A stretch of DNA of 64,000 nucleotides from Achromobacter insuavis (GCF_902859645.1 NZ_CADIJR010000020.1:1-64000), one strand, 5' to 3'; numbered from the stretch's first letter, positions 15,938-25,264 are shown. Notes: generated by a model not told the origin, from the sequence alone. A program made the numbers and translations.

Positions 15938-17515
15938 ATGAAGACGTTGCTGAAGTGGACCGCCGGGGCCGTGATCGCGCTATCGGCCATCACCGGGGCA
16001 TCCGCCGCCAACACCCTGAAGTGGGGCGCCGCCCGCGACCTCGATTCGCTCGATCCGTATTCCTACGGCAGCACCTTCAACCTGGCGTTCCTGAACCACG
16101 TGTACGAAGCGCTGATCCGCTACGACGACAAGTTCAACATCACGCCGGCGCTGGCCGAGTCGTGGGAGTCGCCGTCGCCGACGGTGCTGCGCTTCCACCT
16201 GCGCCGCGGCGTCAAGTTCCACAACGGCGCGCCATTCTCGGCCGACGACGTGGTGGCGTCGATGACGCGCGTGTCCGACGACGCCTCGCCGCTCAAGGGC
16301 AACCTGCCGGCCTTCAAGGCGGTGCGCAAGGTCGATGACTATACGGTCGACATCGAGATGACGCATCCGTACCCGTTGATGCTCAACGACCTGACCAACA
16401 TCTTCATCTTCAACCGCCAGTGGCTGGTGGACAACAACAGCCTGAAGCCAACCGACGCGGCCAAGAAGATCGAAGGCTACGCCACCCACCACGCCAACGG
16501 CACCGGCCCGTTCAAGGTCGAGTCGTACCGGCCCGACACGCGCACCGTGCTGGTGGTGAACCCGGACTGGTGGGACAAGCCGCGCCACAACCTGGACCGC
16601 ATCGAGTTCACGCCGATCGCCTCGGCGCCGACGCGGGTGGCGGCGCTGCTGTCGGGCGACATCAACTTCACCGAGAACGCGCCGCTGCAGGACCTGGACC
16701 GCCTGCGCGCCGCGCCCAACGTCAAGGTGCTGGCCGCGACCGAGCTGCGCACGCTGTACTTCGGCTTCAACCTGGGCGACAAGCTGGTCGGCTCCAACAT
16801 CACCGACAAGAACCCGCTCAAGGACCTGCGCGTGCGCCAGGCGCTGTACATGGCGCTGTCGCCCGAGCTGCTGCAAAAGCGCGTGATGCGCGGTCTGTCG
16901 CGCACCACCGGCGCGCTGGTGGCGCCGTCGATCCCGGGCTATGACGCCAGGCAGGAGGAACGCCTGCCGTTCGACGCCGCCCGCGCCAAGACGCTGCTGG
17001 CCGAGGCCGGCTATCCGGACGGGTTCACGTTGTCGCTGCTGTGCTCGAACGACATGTTCGTCAACGAAGAGGAACTGTGCCAGGCCGCCGCCTCGATGTG
17101 GGCGCGCATCGGCGTGAAGGCCTCGCTGGCCAGCGGCCCGCGTTCGCTGCAGAACCCCAAGCGTTCGCGCGGCGAGTTCGACATCACCATCCACGGCTGG
17201 GCCAATGAGCCGCAGATCGACGCGCTGTCGATCCTGCTGCAGGTGATGCACAGCCGCACCGGCCCGGCCGGGGTCTTCAACTGGGGGCAGTGGGGCGATC
17301 CGGCGCTGGATGCGCGCATCGACGCCGCCGCCGCCGAGATGGACCGGCCCAAGCGCGTGCAGATGATGACCGACATCCTGCAGACCCTGCACGACGACGT
17401 GCGCTTCCTGCCGCTGCACCAGCAGCCCATGGCCTGGGCGGTGGGCGCCAACGTCGGCGACGTGCTGCAGATGCCGGACAACAAGGCGCGGCTGTGGACG
17501 GTGCGCATGAAGTGA
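15938..17515 (+). CDS. ABC importer substrate-binding protein (DppA/OppA type)
   Basis: 525-aa family-5 solute-binding protein. The signal peptide MKTLLKWTAGAVIALSA...ASA is followed by NTLKWGAARDLDSLDPYSYG and the family motif HLRRGVKFHNGAPFSADDVV. The ATG at 15938 has AGGGAG about 10 bp upstream; an in-frame ATG at 15929 is too close to that site. Together with the two permeases and two ATPases downstream it makes a full Dpp/Opp-type importer. The ligand need not be a peptide, and the enzymes in the operon suggest a small nitrogen-containing compound. Confidence 0.93.
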   Translation: MKTLLKWTAGAVIALSAITGASAANTLKWGAARDLDSLDPYSYGSTFNLAFLNHVYEALIRYDDKFNITPALAESWESPSPTVLRFHLRRGVKFHNGAPFSADDVVASMTRVSDDASPLKGNLPAFKAVRKVDDYTVDIEMTHPYPLMLNDLTNIFIFNRQWLVDNNSLKPTDAAKKIEGYATHHANGTGPFKVESYRPDTRTVLVVNPDWWDKPRHNLDRIEFTPIASAPTRVAALLSGDINFTENAPLQDLDRLRAAPNVKVLAATELRTLYFGFNLGDKLVGSNITDKNPLKDLRVRQALYMALSPELLQKRVMRGLSRTTGALVAPSIPGYDARQEERLPFDAARAKTLLAEAGYPDGFTLSLLCSNDMFVNEEELCQAAASMWARIGVKASLASGPRSLQNPKRSRGEFDITIHGWANEPQIDALSILLQVMHSRTGPAGVFNWGQWGDPALDARIDAAAAEMDRPKRVQMMTDILQTLHDDVRFLPLHQQPMAWAVGANVGDVLQMPDNKARLWTVRMK

Positions 17516-17575
17516 GGCCCCGCCGGCCGCCCACGCGGCCGGACGCGGGATGCTTGAGGCTGACAGGAGGCGCAC

Positions 17576-18568
17576 ATGCTGGCGTTCATAGTTAGGCGGG
17601 TCTGCAATGCGGTCGGCGTGATGCTGGCGGTGGCGTTGCTGGCTTTCGTGATTTTCCGTTTCGTCGGCGATCCGGTCGACATGATGCTCAACGAGCAGGC
17701 CTCGCAGACGCAGCGCGACGAGCTGCGCGAGCGGCTGGGCCTGAATGCCTCGGTCGGCATGCAGTTCGTGCACTTCGTCGCCAACGCGGCGCGCGGCGAG
17801 TTCGGCATTTCGTACCGCAACCAGCAGGATGTGTTCGCGCTGGTGGCCGAGCGCTTCCCGGCGACGTTCGAGCTGGTGATGATGGCGACGCTGCTGTCCT
17901 TGGTGATCGGGGTGCCGCTGGGCGTGCTGACCGCCATCTACCGCAAGTCGCGCCTGGCGCAGGCGCTGCAGTTCGTCTCGATCCTGGGGATTTCGCTGCC
18001 CAGCTTCGTGGTCGGCATCATGCTGATCCTGGTGTTTTCGGTGCAGCTGGGCTGGCTGCCGGGCTTCGGCCGCGGCGACACGGTGCGCATCGGCGGCTGG
18101 ACCACCGGCCTGCTGACGCCGTCGGGCCGGGCCGCGCTGGTGCTGCCGTCGATCACGCTGGCGCTGTTCCAGATCACGCTGATCATGCGGCTGGTGCGGG
18201 CCGAGATGCTGGAGACGCTGCGCACCGAGTTCATCAAGTTCGCGAGGGCCCGCGGCCTGCCGGACCGGGTGGTGCATTTCCGGCTGGCGCTGCGCAATTG
18301 CCTGATGCCGGTCATCACCGTGACCGGCATGCAGATCGGCAACCTGATCGCCTTCGCGCTCATCACGGAAACCGTGTTCCAGTGGCCCGGCATGGGCCTG
18401 CTGTTCATCCAATCGGTCATGTTCGTGGACATTCCCGTCATGGCCGCCTATCTGGTGATCGTGTCCTTCATCTTCGTGGCGCTGAACACGCTGGTGGACA
18501 TGATGTACGGCGTGGTCGATCCGCGCCTGCGCAGCCAGCATGTCAAGGGAGGCGCCAATGCTCACTAA
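17576..18568 (+). CDS. ABC importer permease (DppB type)
   Basis: 330-aa inner-membrane permease. The N-terminal TM helix MLAFIVRRVCNAVGVMLAVA and FRFVGDPVDMMLNEQAS are typical of DppB/OppB. The EAA loop that contacts the ATPase reads ETLRTEFIKFARARGLPDRV. About six TM helices. It starts with ATG after GACAGGAGG and overlaps the next permease by 11 bp. Confidence 0.93.
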   Translation: MLAFIVRRVCNAVGVMLAVALLAFVIFRFVGDPVDMMLNEQASQTQRDELRERLGLNASVGMQFVHFVANAARGEFGISYRNQQDVFALVAERFPATFELVMMATLLSLVIGVPLGVLTAIYRKSRLAQALQFVSILGISLPSFVVGIMLILVFSVQLGWLPGFGRGDTVRIGGWTTGLLTPSGRAALVLPSITLALFQITLIMRLVRAEMLETLRTEFIKFARARGLPDRVVHFRLALRNCLMPVITVTGMQIGNLIAFALITETVFQWPGMGLLFIQSVMFVDIPVMAAYLVIVSFIFVALNTLVDMMYGVVDPRLRSQHVKGGANAH

Positions 18569-19499
18569 ACCGATGTCGAACGCGGGCCGCGGCCGGCTGG
18601 CGCGCTTCTTCCAGGGCGACCTGTGGTGGAGCCTGCGGCAGGATCCGGTGGCGATGGGGGCGGGCGTGGTGCTGATTGCCGTGGTGCTGCTGGCGCTGTT
18701 CGCGCCGTGGATCGCGCCGCAGAACCCCTACGACCTGGCGCAGCTGGACCTGCTCAACGCCGAGCTGCCGCCGCGCTGGATCGCGGGCGGCGAGGCCCAG
18801 TTCCTGCTGGGCACCGACACCCAGGGGCGTGATGTCTGGTCGGCGATCCTGTACGGCTCGCGCATGTCGCTGGTGATCGGGCTGGCCACCGTGGTGCTGT
18901 CGCTGGCGATCGGACTGATGGTGGGGCTGGCGGCCGGCTATTTCGGCGGCTGGATCGACAACGCGCTGATGCGCCTGGGCGACACGCTGCTGAGCATTCC
19001 CACCATCCTGGTGGCGATCCTGGTGACGGCGGTGTTCCGGCAGCTGCTGCCGCCGGGCCTGCGCGAGACGCTGTCGTCGGTGATCCTGATCCTGGCGATC
19101 TCGATGACCAACTGGGTGCAGTACGCCCGCACCGTGCGCGCCTCGGCGCTGGTCGAGCGCGGCAAGGAATACGTGCAGTCGGCCCGGCTGATCCGGGTCA
19201 GCCCGCTGCGCATCATGCTGACGCATATCCTGCCGAACACGCTGACGCCCGTGATGGTGACCGCCACCCTGAACCTGGGCCTGGCGATCCTGATCGAGGC
19301 CACCCTGAGCTTCCTGGGCGTGGGCATGCCGCCGACCGAACCGTCGCTGGGCACCCTGATCCGGCTGGGCAACCAGTTCCTGTTTTCCGGGCAATGGTGG
19401 GTGGTGGTGTTTCCCGCCGTGTACCTGAGCCTGGTCGTGCTGGTGGTGAACCTGCTGGGCGACTGGCTGCGCGACGCCCTCAACCCCCGCCTGCGCTGA
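18558..19499 (+). CDS. ABC importer permease (DppC type)
   Basis: 313-aa second permease. Seen: the N-terminal cytoplasmic stretch, a TM helix (AGVVLIAVVLLALFAPWIAP), the diagnostic LGTDTQGRDVWSAILYGSR, and the EAA loop (YVQSARLIRVSPLRIMLTHI). The ATG at 18558 was chosen because an AAGGGAGG ribosome site lies just before it, inside the end of the DppB-like gene. Forms a heterodimer with the preceding permease. Confidence 0.93.
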   Translation: MLTKPMSNAGRGRLARFFQGDLWWSLRQDPVAMGAGVVLIAVVLLALFAPWIAPQNPYDLAQLDLLNAELPPRWIAGGEAQFLLGTDTQGRDVWSAILYGSRMSLVIGLATVVLSLAIGLMVGLAAGYFGGWIDNALMRLGDTLLSIPTILVAILVTAVFRQLLPPGLRETLSSVILILAISMTNWVQYARTVRASALVERGKEYVQSARLIRVSPLRIMLTHILPNTLTPVMVTATLNLGLAILIEATLSFLGVGMPPTEPSLGTLIRLGNQFLFSGQWWVVVFPAVYLSLVVLVVNLLGDWLRDALNPRLR

Positions 19500-19527
19500 G
19501 CGCGGCAAGAACGGACACAAGAGAACC

Positions 19528-20721
19528 ATGGACAACGCAACCCTGTATACCCATGTCCGCCCGGCGGGCGGCGCATCTACCTCGGTGCTGGTGCGCAACG
19601 GCCGCTTCGAGGCCGTCGATGGCGCGGTGCCGGACAGCGTGCCGCGCGTCGATGGCGGCGGCGCGCTGCTGCTGCCCGGTCTGATCGACGCCCATGCCCA
19701 CCTGGACAAGACCATGTATGGCATGCCCTGGTACCGCAACGAGGTGGGCCCGCGCCTGATCGACAAGATCGAGAACGAACGCGTCGAGAAGCGCCGCCTG
19801 GGCATCGACCCGTACCGCCAGTCGGCGCGCCAGATCGTGATGTCGGTGGCCGACGGCACCAGCCATATCCGCAGCCACGTCGATGTCGATACCGACATCG
19901 GGGTCGCCGCGATCGAGGGCGTGATGCGCGCCCGCGACCAATACCGCGACCAGATCGACGTGCAGATCGTGGCGTTTCCGCAGAGCGGGCTGCTGATCCG
20001 CCCGGGCACGCTGGAGCTGATGGAGCAGGCCCTGCGCCTGGGCGCCGACGTGGTCGGCGGGCTGGATCCGGCCGGCATGGACCGCGACCCCAAGGGCCAC
20101 CTGGACGCGATCTTCGCGCTGGCCGACAAGCACGGCAAGCCGATCGACATCCACCTGCACGAGGCGGGCGAGCTGGGCGCGTTCTCGATGCAGATGACCA
20201 TCGACCGGGTGCTGGCGCTGGGCATGCAGGGCAAGGTGACGCTGTCGCATTCGTTCTGCCTGGGCATGCCCGATGCGCAGGCGGTGCAGGGACTGGTGGA
20301 CGGGCTGCTGGAGGCGGGCGTGCACATCATGACCACGGGCTCGGCCTCGCGCCCGGTGCCCAACGTGGCGCGGCTGCACGCGGCCGGGGTCATCGTCTGT
20401 ACCGGCAATGACGGCATGCGCGACACCTGGGGCCCCTATGGCAAGCCCGACATGCTGGAACGCACCATGCTGGTGGGCCTGCGCAACAACTTCCGCCGCG
20501 ACGACGAACTGGCGCTGGCGCTGCATGTGGCCACCTATGGCAATGCGCGCGTCATGGACCTGGCGGACTACGGCCTGGCGCCGGGCTGCCACGCCGACTT
20601 CGTGCTGGTCGACGCGGAAACGGTGGCCGAAGCCATCGTCTCGCGGCCGGTGCGCAAGCTGGTCGTCAAGCGCGGCCAGGTGGTGGCGCGCGATGGCCGC
20701 GCGCTGGCGGAGGCGCCGTGA
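19528..20721 (+). CDS. Amidohydrolase, cytosine-deaminase-like
   Basis: 397-aa metal-dependent hydrolase of the cytosine deaminase/TRZ-ATZ group. The canonical metal ligands are present: His56-x-His58 in DAHAHLDK, the central IDIHLHEAGE, the His of TLSHSFCLG and the catalytic Asp in VCTGNDGMRDTWGP. Members remove amino groups from or open rings of nitrogen heterocycles. Its position between importer permease and ATPase genes indicates it acts on the imported compound. The next gene overlaps by ATGA and encodes a distant relative lacking some of these ligands. Confidence 0.85.
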   Translation: MDNATLYTHVRPAGGASTSVLVRNGRFEAVDGAVPDSVPRVDGGGALLLPGLIDAHAHLDKTMYGMPWYRNEVGPRLIDKIENERVEKRRLGIDPYRQSARQIVMSVADGTSHIRSHVDVDTDIGVAAIEGVMRARDQYRDQIDVQIVAFPQSGLLIRPGTLELMEQALRLGADVVGGLDPAGMDRDPKGHLDAIFALADKHGKPIDIHLHEAGELGAFSMQMTIDRVLALGMQGKVTLSHSFCLGMPDAQAVQGLVDGLLEAGVHIMTTGSASRPVPNVARLHAAGVIVCTGNDGMRDTWGPYGKPDMLERTMLVGLRNNFRRDDELALALHVATYGNARVMDLADYGLAPGCHADFVLVDAETVAEAIVSRPVRKLVVKRGQVVARDGRALAEAP

Positions 20722-22208
20722 TGGCCGCCCGCGACGACGCCACGCTGCTGACCGCGCGCTGGGTGGTCGGCCACGAAAACGGCCGGCACTGCCTCTACGA
20801 GAACGGCGAGGTGGTGTTCCAGGGCGACCGCATCGTCTACGTCGGCCCTCGCTATCCCGGCGCGGTGGCGCGGCGCCACGACTACGGCCGCGCCCTGATC
20901 GGCCCGGGCTTCGTCGACCTGGACGCGCTGTCGGACCTGGACACGACCATCCTGGGTTTCGACAACTCGCCGGCCTGGCGCAAGGGCCGCATCTGGCCCG
21001 ACACGTACATGCAGCGCGGCCCGTACGAGATGTATACGCCGGACGAACTGGCGTTCCAGAAGCGCTACGCCTTCGCCCAGCTGATCCGCAACGGCATCAC
21101 CACCGCGCTGCCGATCGCCTCGCTGTTCTATCGCGTGTGGGGCGAGACCCGCGATGAATTCCTGTCGGCGGCGCGCACCGCCGGCGAACTGGGGCTGCGC
21201 GTCTACCTGGGGCCGGCCTATCGCAGCGGCCACACCTATGTGGACGGGGCGGGGCGCATCCGCTGCCACTACGACGCGGCGCGCGGCATGGCCGGGCTGG
21301 AGCAGGCGGTGGCGTTCGCCGACGAGGTCGAGGGCCTGTACGACGGCCGGGTGCGCGCCATGCTGTCGCCGGACCGCATCGAGACCTGCACGCCCGAGCT
21401 GCTGCGCGCCTCGGCCGCCGCGGCGCGCGAACGCGCCATCCCGATCCGCCTGCATTGCTGCCAGTCGCGCCTGGAATACGACCTGGTGCGGGAACAGCAC
21501 GGCATGAGTCCGCCCGAATGGCTGCGCAGCCTGGGCTTCCTGTCCGAGCGCGCGCTGCTGCCGCACGGCACCTATGTGTCCGGCTCGCGCCAGATCGAGC
21601 GGCCGGGGCAGGACCTGGAGATCATCCGCGACGGCGGCGCCACCGTGGTGCACTGTCCGCTGGTGTCGGCGCGCCACGGCGCCACGCTGGAATCGTTCGC
21701 CCGCTACCGCAAGCTGGGCGTGAAGATCGGCATGGGCACCGATACCTGGCCGCCGGACATGGTGCTGAACATGCAGGTCGGCCTGATGCTGTGCCGGGTG
21801 ATGGACCAGTCCACCGAGGCGGTGCGCTCGGAGGACTACTACGACGCCGCCACGCTGGGCGGGGCCGACGCGCTGGGCCGCGCCGACCTGGGACGGCTGG
21901 CGCCGGGCGCCAAGGCCGACATCGTGGTGTTCGATTTCTCGCACGACCGCAACGGCCAGCTGATCGATCCGATCCAGACGCTGATGGTCGGCGGCAGCGG
22001 CCGCGACGTGTCGCAGGTGGTGATCGACGGCCGCTTCGTCATGGTCGACGGCCGCATTGCCGGCTTCGACGCCCGGCTGGCGCAGGACCAGGCGCAAGCG
22101 CAGTTCGACCGGCTGGTGGCGCGCTATCCCGACCGCACCTGGGGCCATCCGCCGGTCGACGAGATCTTTTCCTCCAGTTATCCGCGATTCCCGGGGAGCC
22201 CGTCATGA
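20718..22208 (+). CDS. Amidohydrolase-superfamily protein lacking the N-terminal HxH metal motif
   Basis: 496-aa COG0402-like protein (chlorohydrolase/TRZ-ATZ relatives). The strand-1 motif that normally reads D-x-H-x-H after PGF(V/I) here is PGFVDLDALSD, giving Asp69 and Leu71 in place of the two His. Later elements remain: IRLHCCQSRLEY, LLPHGTYVSG and the Asp in GTDTWPPDMVLNM. It may bind a single metal through the remaining residues or act as a non-metal partner. It overlaps its neighbours by ATGA at both ends, so it is tightly coupled to the first amidohydrolase and the ATPase. Confidence 0.75.
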   Translation: MMAARDDATLLTARWVVGHENGRHCLYENGEVVFQGDRIVYVGPRYPGAVARRHDYGRALIGPGFVDLDALSDLDTTILGFDNSPAWRKGRIWPDTYMQRGPYEMYTPDELAFQKRYAFAQLIRNGITTALPIASLFYRVWGETRDEFLSAARTAGELGLRVYLGPAYRSGHTYVDGAGRIRCHYDAARGMAGLEQAVAFADEVEGLYDGRVRAMLSPDRIETCTPELLRASAAAARERAIPIRLHCCQSRLEYDLVREQHGMSPPEWLRSLGFLSERALLPHGTYVSGSRQIERPGQDLEIIRDGGATVVHCPLVSARHGATLESFARYRKLGVKIGMGTDTWPPDMVLNMQVGLMLCRVMDQSTEAVRSEDYYDAATLGGADALGRADLGRLAPGAKADIVVFDFSHDRNGQLIDPIQTLMVGGSGRDVSQVVIDGRFVMVDGRIAGFDARLAQDQAQAQFDRLVARYPDRTWGHPPVDEIFSSSYPRFPGSPS

Positions 22209-23201
22209 CGACCGTTCCGAATCCCGCCGCGCCCACCCTGTCGGTGCGCGGCCTGTCGGTGGAATTTCCCACCCGCCACGGCATCCTGGTGGCCACGCGC
22301 GACATCAGTTTCGACATCCAGCCGGGCGAGATCCTGGGCATGGTGGGCGAGTCCGGCGCCGGCAAGTCGTTGACCGGCATGGCCGTGATCGGCCTGCTGG
22401 AACCGCCGGGCCGCCTGGGCGGCGGCGAGATCCACCTGGCCGGCCGCCGCATCGACAACCTGTCGGCCCGCGCGCGCCAGCAACTGCGCGGCAAGGAGAT
22501 CGGCGCGATCTTCCAGGATCCGCTGACCAGCCTGCACCCGCTGTTCACCGTGGGCGACCAACTGGTCGAGACCATCCGCCACCACGACAGGGTGTCGTCC
22601 GCCGCGGCCCGCCAGCGCGCGCTCGAATTGCTGCTGGCGGTCGGCATTCCGGCGGCGGACCGCCGCATCGACCACTATCCGCACCAGTTCTCCGGCGGCA
22701 TGCGCCAGCGGGTGGTGATCGCGCTGGCGCTGGCGGCGCGGCCGCGGCTGATCATCGCCGACGAGCCGACCACCGCGCTGGACGTGTCGGTGCAGGCGCA
22801 GATCACCGCGCTGCTGCGCCGGCTGTGCCGCGAGCAGGGCACCTCGGTGCTGCTGGTGACGCACGACATGGGCGTGATCGCCGAGACCGCCGACCGCGTG
22901 GCGGTGATGTACGCCGGCCGCATCGTCGAGATCGGTCCGGTGCTGGAGGTGCTGCGGCGCCCCGGCCATCCGTATACGCAGGGCCTGATGAACGCGATTC
23001 CCGGCCTGCGCCAGCGCGCCGCGCGCCTGAACCAGATCGACGGCGCCATGCCGCGCCTGCACGCGATGCCGGACGGCTGCGCCTTCCATCCGCGCTGCGC
23101 CATGGCCGGTCCGCGCTGCGGCATGGACCGCCCGGCGCTGGCGTCCACCCCGTCGGGCGCGACCCTCAGCGCCTGCTGGCTGCACCAAGGAGGCGTTGCC
23201 C

Positions 23202-23212
<11 letters not shown>
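22205..23212 (+). CDS. ABC importer ATPase (DppD type)
   Basis: 335-aa nucleotide-binding subunit. Walker [12 protein letters not shown], signature [16 protein letters not shown], Walker [13 protein letters not shown] and the C-terminal oligopeptide-transporter extension with a Cys-containing [12 protein letters not shown] motif. That extension is usual in the DppD/OppD group, where it can bind a 4Fe-4S cluster. Start ATG at 22205 sits in the stop of the preceding amidohydrolase. Confidence 0.94.
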
Positions 23213-24185
<973 letters not shown>

Positions 24186-24224
24186 TTGATTTCCTGGTGG
24201 GGGTTGGATGCGGGGGCGGGCTTT

Positions 24225-24400
24225 GTAGGTCGCCCCTCGGTCGGGCGGACCCGATGGCGGGCGCCCACGATTGCGGTCCGGAGCGTTCGCTCCGGACTGC
24301 CCCTTCCTCATCCTCGTTGCCGCCTTTCGGCGGCTGCCTTCGGATTCCGTCGGGCGCATCGAGGTTGCCCGCCATCGGGTCCGCCCGACCGAGGGGCTAC
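24225..24400 (+). repeat. Long palindromic repeat, type A, copy 1
   Basis: A perfect 30-bp inverted repeat (24233-24262 with 24367-24396), bounded by GTAG and CTAC, encloses about 104 bp. Inside lie a small perfect hairpin (TCCGGAGCG/CGCTCCGGA), then CTCATCCTCGTTG, a further small hairpin (GCCGCC/GGCGGC) and TTCGGATTCCGTCGGGCGCA. The inside is closely shared with copy 2 at 25065-25239, but the 30-bp arms are unrelated. It starts 39 bp after the stop of the last gene of the plus-strand operon. Confidence 0.85.
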
Positions 24401-24468
24401 GTGCGTGTTGGCTCGTTGCGCTGCTAGAGCTGTGTGCAGGGCATGAAACCTGCAGGGCTGCCCATCGC

Positions 24469-24484
24469 GGCCGCGCGGGCGGCC
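24469..24484 (-). repeat. 16-bp hairpin core, type C, copy 1 (reverse orientation)
   Basis: GGCCGCGCGGGCGGCC, the reverse complement of the core in copies 2-4. It is flanked by GCCCA and TGGGC arms that pair with each other. It lies 69 bp past the end of the type-A element, and the flanks retain traces of the copy-4 flanks (TGCNGGGC...GCCC before and GCGTCTG after, read in this sense). Confidence 0.7.
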
Positions 24485-24583
24485 ACGCTGGGCGTCTGTG
24501 CATTTGAAAGTGTGGCGGGTGCGCTGCGCGCGGGTGACGAGTGGCTTTCTGGTGGTTCCGCACGTCAGGGGGGAGGGGCGGTG

Positions 24584-24638
24584 GTGGTCGGCGCGATGTG
24601 TGCCGTGTTGCGCGTGGCGAGCTTCGCGCGCCGACCAC
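24584..24638. repeat. Inverted repeat GTGGTCGGCGCG / CGCGCCGACCAC
   Basis: A perfect 12-bp dyad with a 31-bp spacer (24584-24595 and 24627-24638), in the middle of the gene-free region. It is not obviously a copy of the other two repeat types. It could be a decayed element or an independent hairpin. Confidence 0.6.
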
Positions 24639-24731
24639 AAACAGTCTTGGTGCCAACGATCTCTCAATAGCACTCGATTTCGCCGCCGCCACACGCGATA
24701 GCGTCATCACCAACCGCAAGATCCCGCGTAA

Positions 24732-24766
24732 GCCTCAAAAGGCCGCCCGCGCGGCCGCTTTGAGGC
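24732..24766 (+). repeat. Type C hairpin, copy 2
   Basis: The core GGCCGCCCGCGCGGCC (24741-24756) is itself a stem GGCCGC/GCGGCC with loop CCGC. It is extended by 8-bp arms GCCTCAAA (24732-24739) and TTTGAGGC (24759-24766). Upstream flank AGCGTCATC...CGCAAGATCCCGCGTAAG and downstream flank GGGCCCCGC are shared with copy 4. Confidence 0.8.
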
Positions 24767-24830
24767 GGGCCCCGCCCCACCATTCATCGCAAGCGCGCAG
24801 CGGCATCCTCAATCGCAAGACGCTACGGAT

Positions 24831-24865
24831 GCCCTCCGATGGCCGCCCGCGCGGCCGAGGAGGGC
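24831..24865 (+). repeat. Type C hairpin, copy 3
   Basis: The same 16-bp core (24841-24856), here with 7-bp arms GCCCTCC (24831-24837) and GGAGGGC (24859-24865). The arms differ entirely from copy 2 yet still pair. A partial CGCAAGA flank lies upstream. Its core starts exactly 100 bp after that of copy 2. Confidence 0.8.
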
Positions 24866-24969
24866 GACCAACGCAAGATCTTCCACCCCCAAAACCAAGC
24901 CGCATAAAAACATCAGCACCCCCACCCACACGCGAGAGCGTCATTCCTCAGACGCAAGACCCCGCGTAA

Positions 24970-25004
24970 GCCCCAAAAGGCCGCCCGCGCGGCCGGCCTG
25001 GGGC
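24970..25004 (+). repeat. Type C hairpin, copy 4
   Basis: The same core (24979-24994) with arms GCCCCA (24970-24975) and TGGGGC (24999-25004), and the long shared flanks AGCGTCATTC...CGCAAGACCCCGCGTAAG upstream and GGGCCCCGC downstream. It lies about 70 bp from the type-A copy 2 element, the same distance that separates type-A copy 1 from type-C copy 1. Confidence 0.8.
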
Positions 25005-25064
25005 GGGCCCCGCAAATCTCTCTCCCCACACCTCGATGTAGCTGCGCTCCATACCTCGAAGCCG

Positions 25065-25239
25065 GTAGCCTGTTGCGGCGGGGTGGGCCGGGTGGGGCGC
25101 CGTCGATGCGCCCGACGGAATCCGAAGGCAGTCGCCGCAGGGGACAACGAGGATGAGGATGGGGCAGTCCGGAGCGAACGCTCCGGACCGCAATCGTTGG
25201 CGCCCCACCCGGCCCACCCCGCCGCAACAGGCGGCCTAC
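25065..25239 (-). repeat. Long palindromic repeat, type A, copy 2 (reverse orientation)
   Basis: A perfect 33-bp inverted repeat (25069-25101 with 25199-25231) bounded by GTAG and CTAC. The interior (25102-25198), read on the minus strand, matches copy 1 closely: ACGATTGCGGTCCGGAGCG, then CTCATCCTCGTTG, then TTCGGATTCCGTCGGGCGCA. The 33-bp arms have no resemblance to the arms of copy 1. Read in this direction, it begins 25 bp after the stop of the TRAP operon's last gene. Confidence 0.85.
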
Positions 25240-25264
25240 GAAGCCACCACCGCAATCAAAAAAA

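Larger units (their letters stand above)
24186..25264. other. Gene-free intergenic kilobase built of hairpin repeats
   Basis: No open frame here has believable codon use or homology that I recognise. The stretch separates two convergent operons (ABC/amidohydrolase on plus, TRAP on minus). It contains two related long palindromic elements (24225-24400 and 25065-25239, opposite orientation), four shorter hairpins with one identical 16-bp core, and an extra 12-bp dyad (24584-24595 with 24627-24638). No simple T-run terminator was found; the repeats themselves occupy both 3' ends. Confidence 0.8.

Noticed and set aside
15980-18565. A very long open frame (861 codons) antisense to the ABC receptor and permease genes, and similar ones at 1056-2660, 28281-30380 and 39479-41119
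   Set aside because: These are the usual high-G+C shadow frames: translations are His/Arg/Gln/Ala-rich, show no family motifs, and lie opposite well-supported genes.
24469-25004. CRISPR array in the repeat region
   Set aside because: Only four copies, irregular spacing (100, 138 and over 270 bp), one reversed, repeats are hairpins with variable arms, and no cas genes are near.
24225-25239. A composite transposon bounded by the two inverted type-A elements
   Set aside because: There is no transposase or cargo gene between them, and each element is itself a complete palindromic unit placed next to a different operon end.
24200-25260. Small open frames of 60-180 codons in the repeat region
   Set aside because: They follow the palindromes on both strands, are rich in Arg, Pro, Ala and Gly, and have no ribosome sites or homology I recognise.
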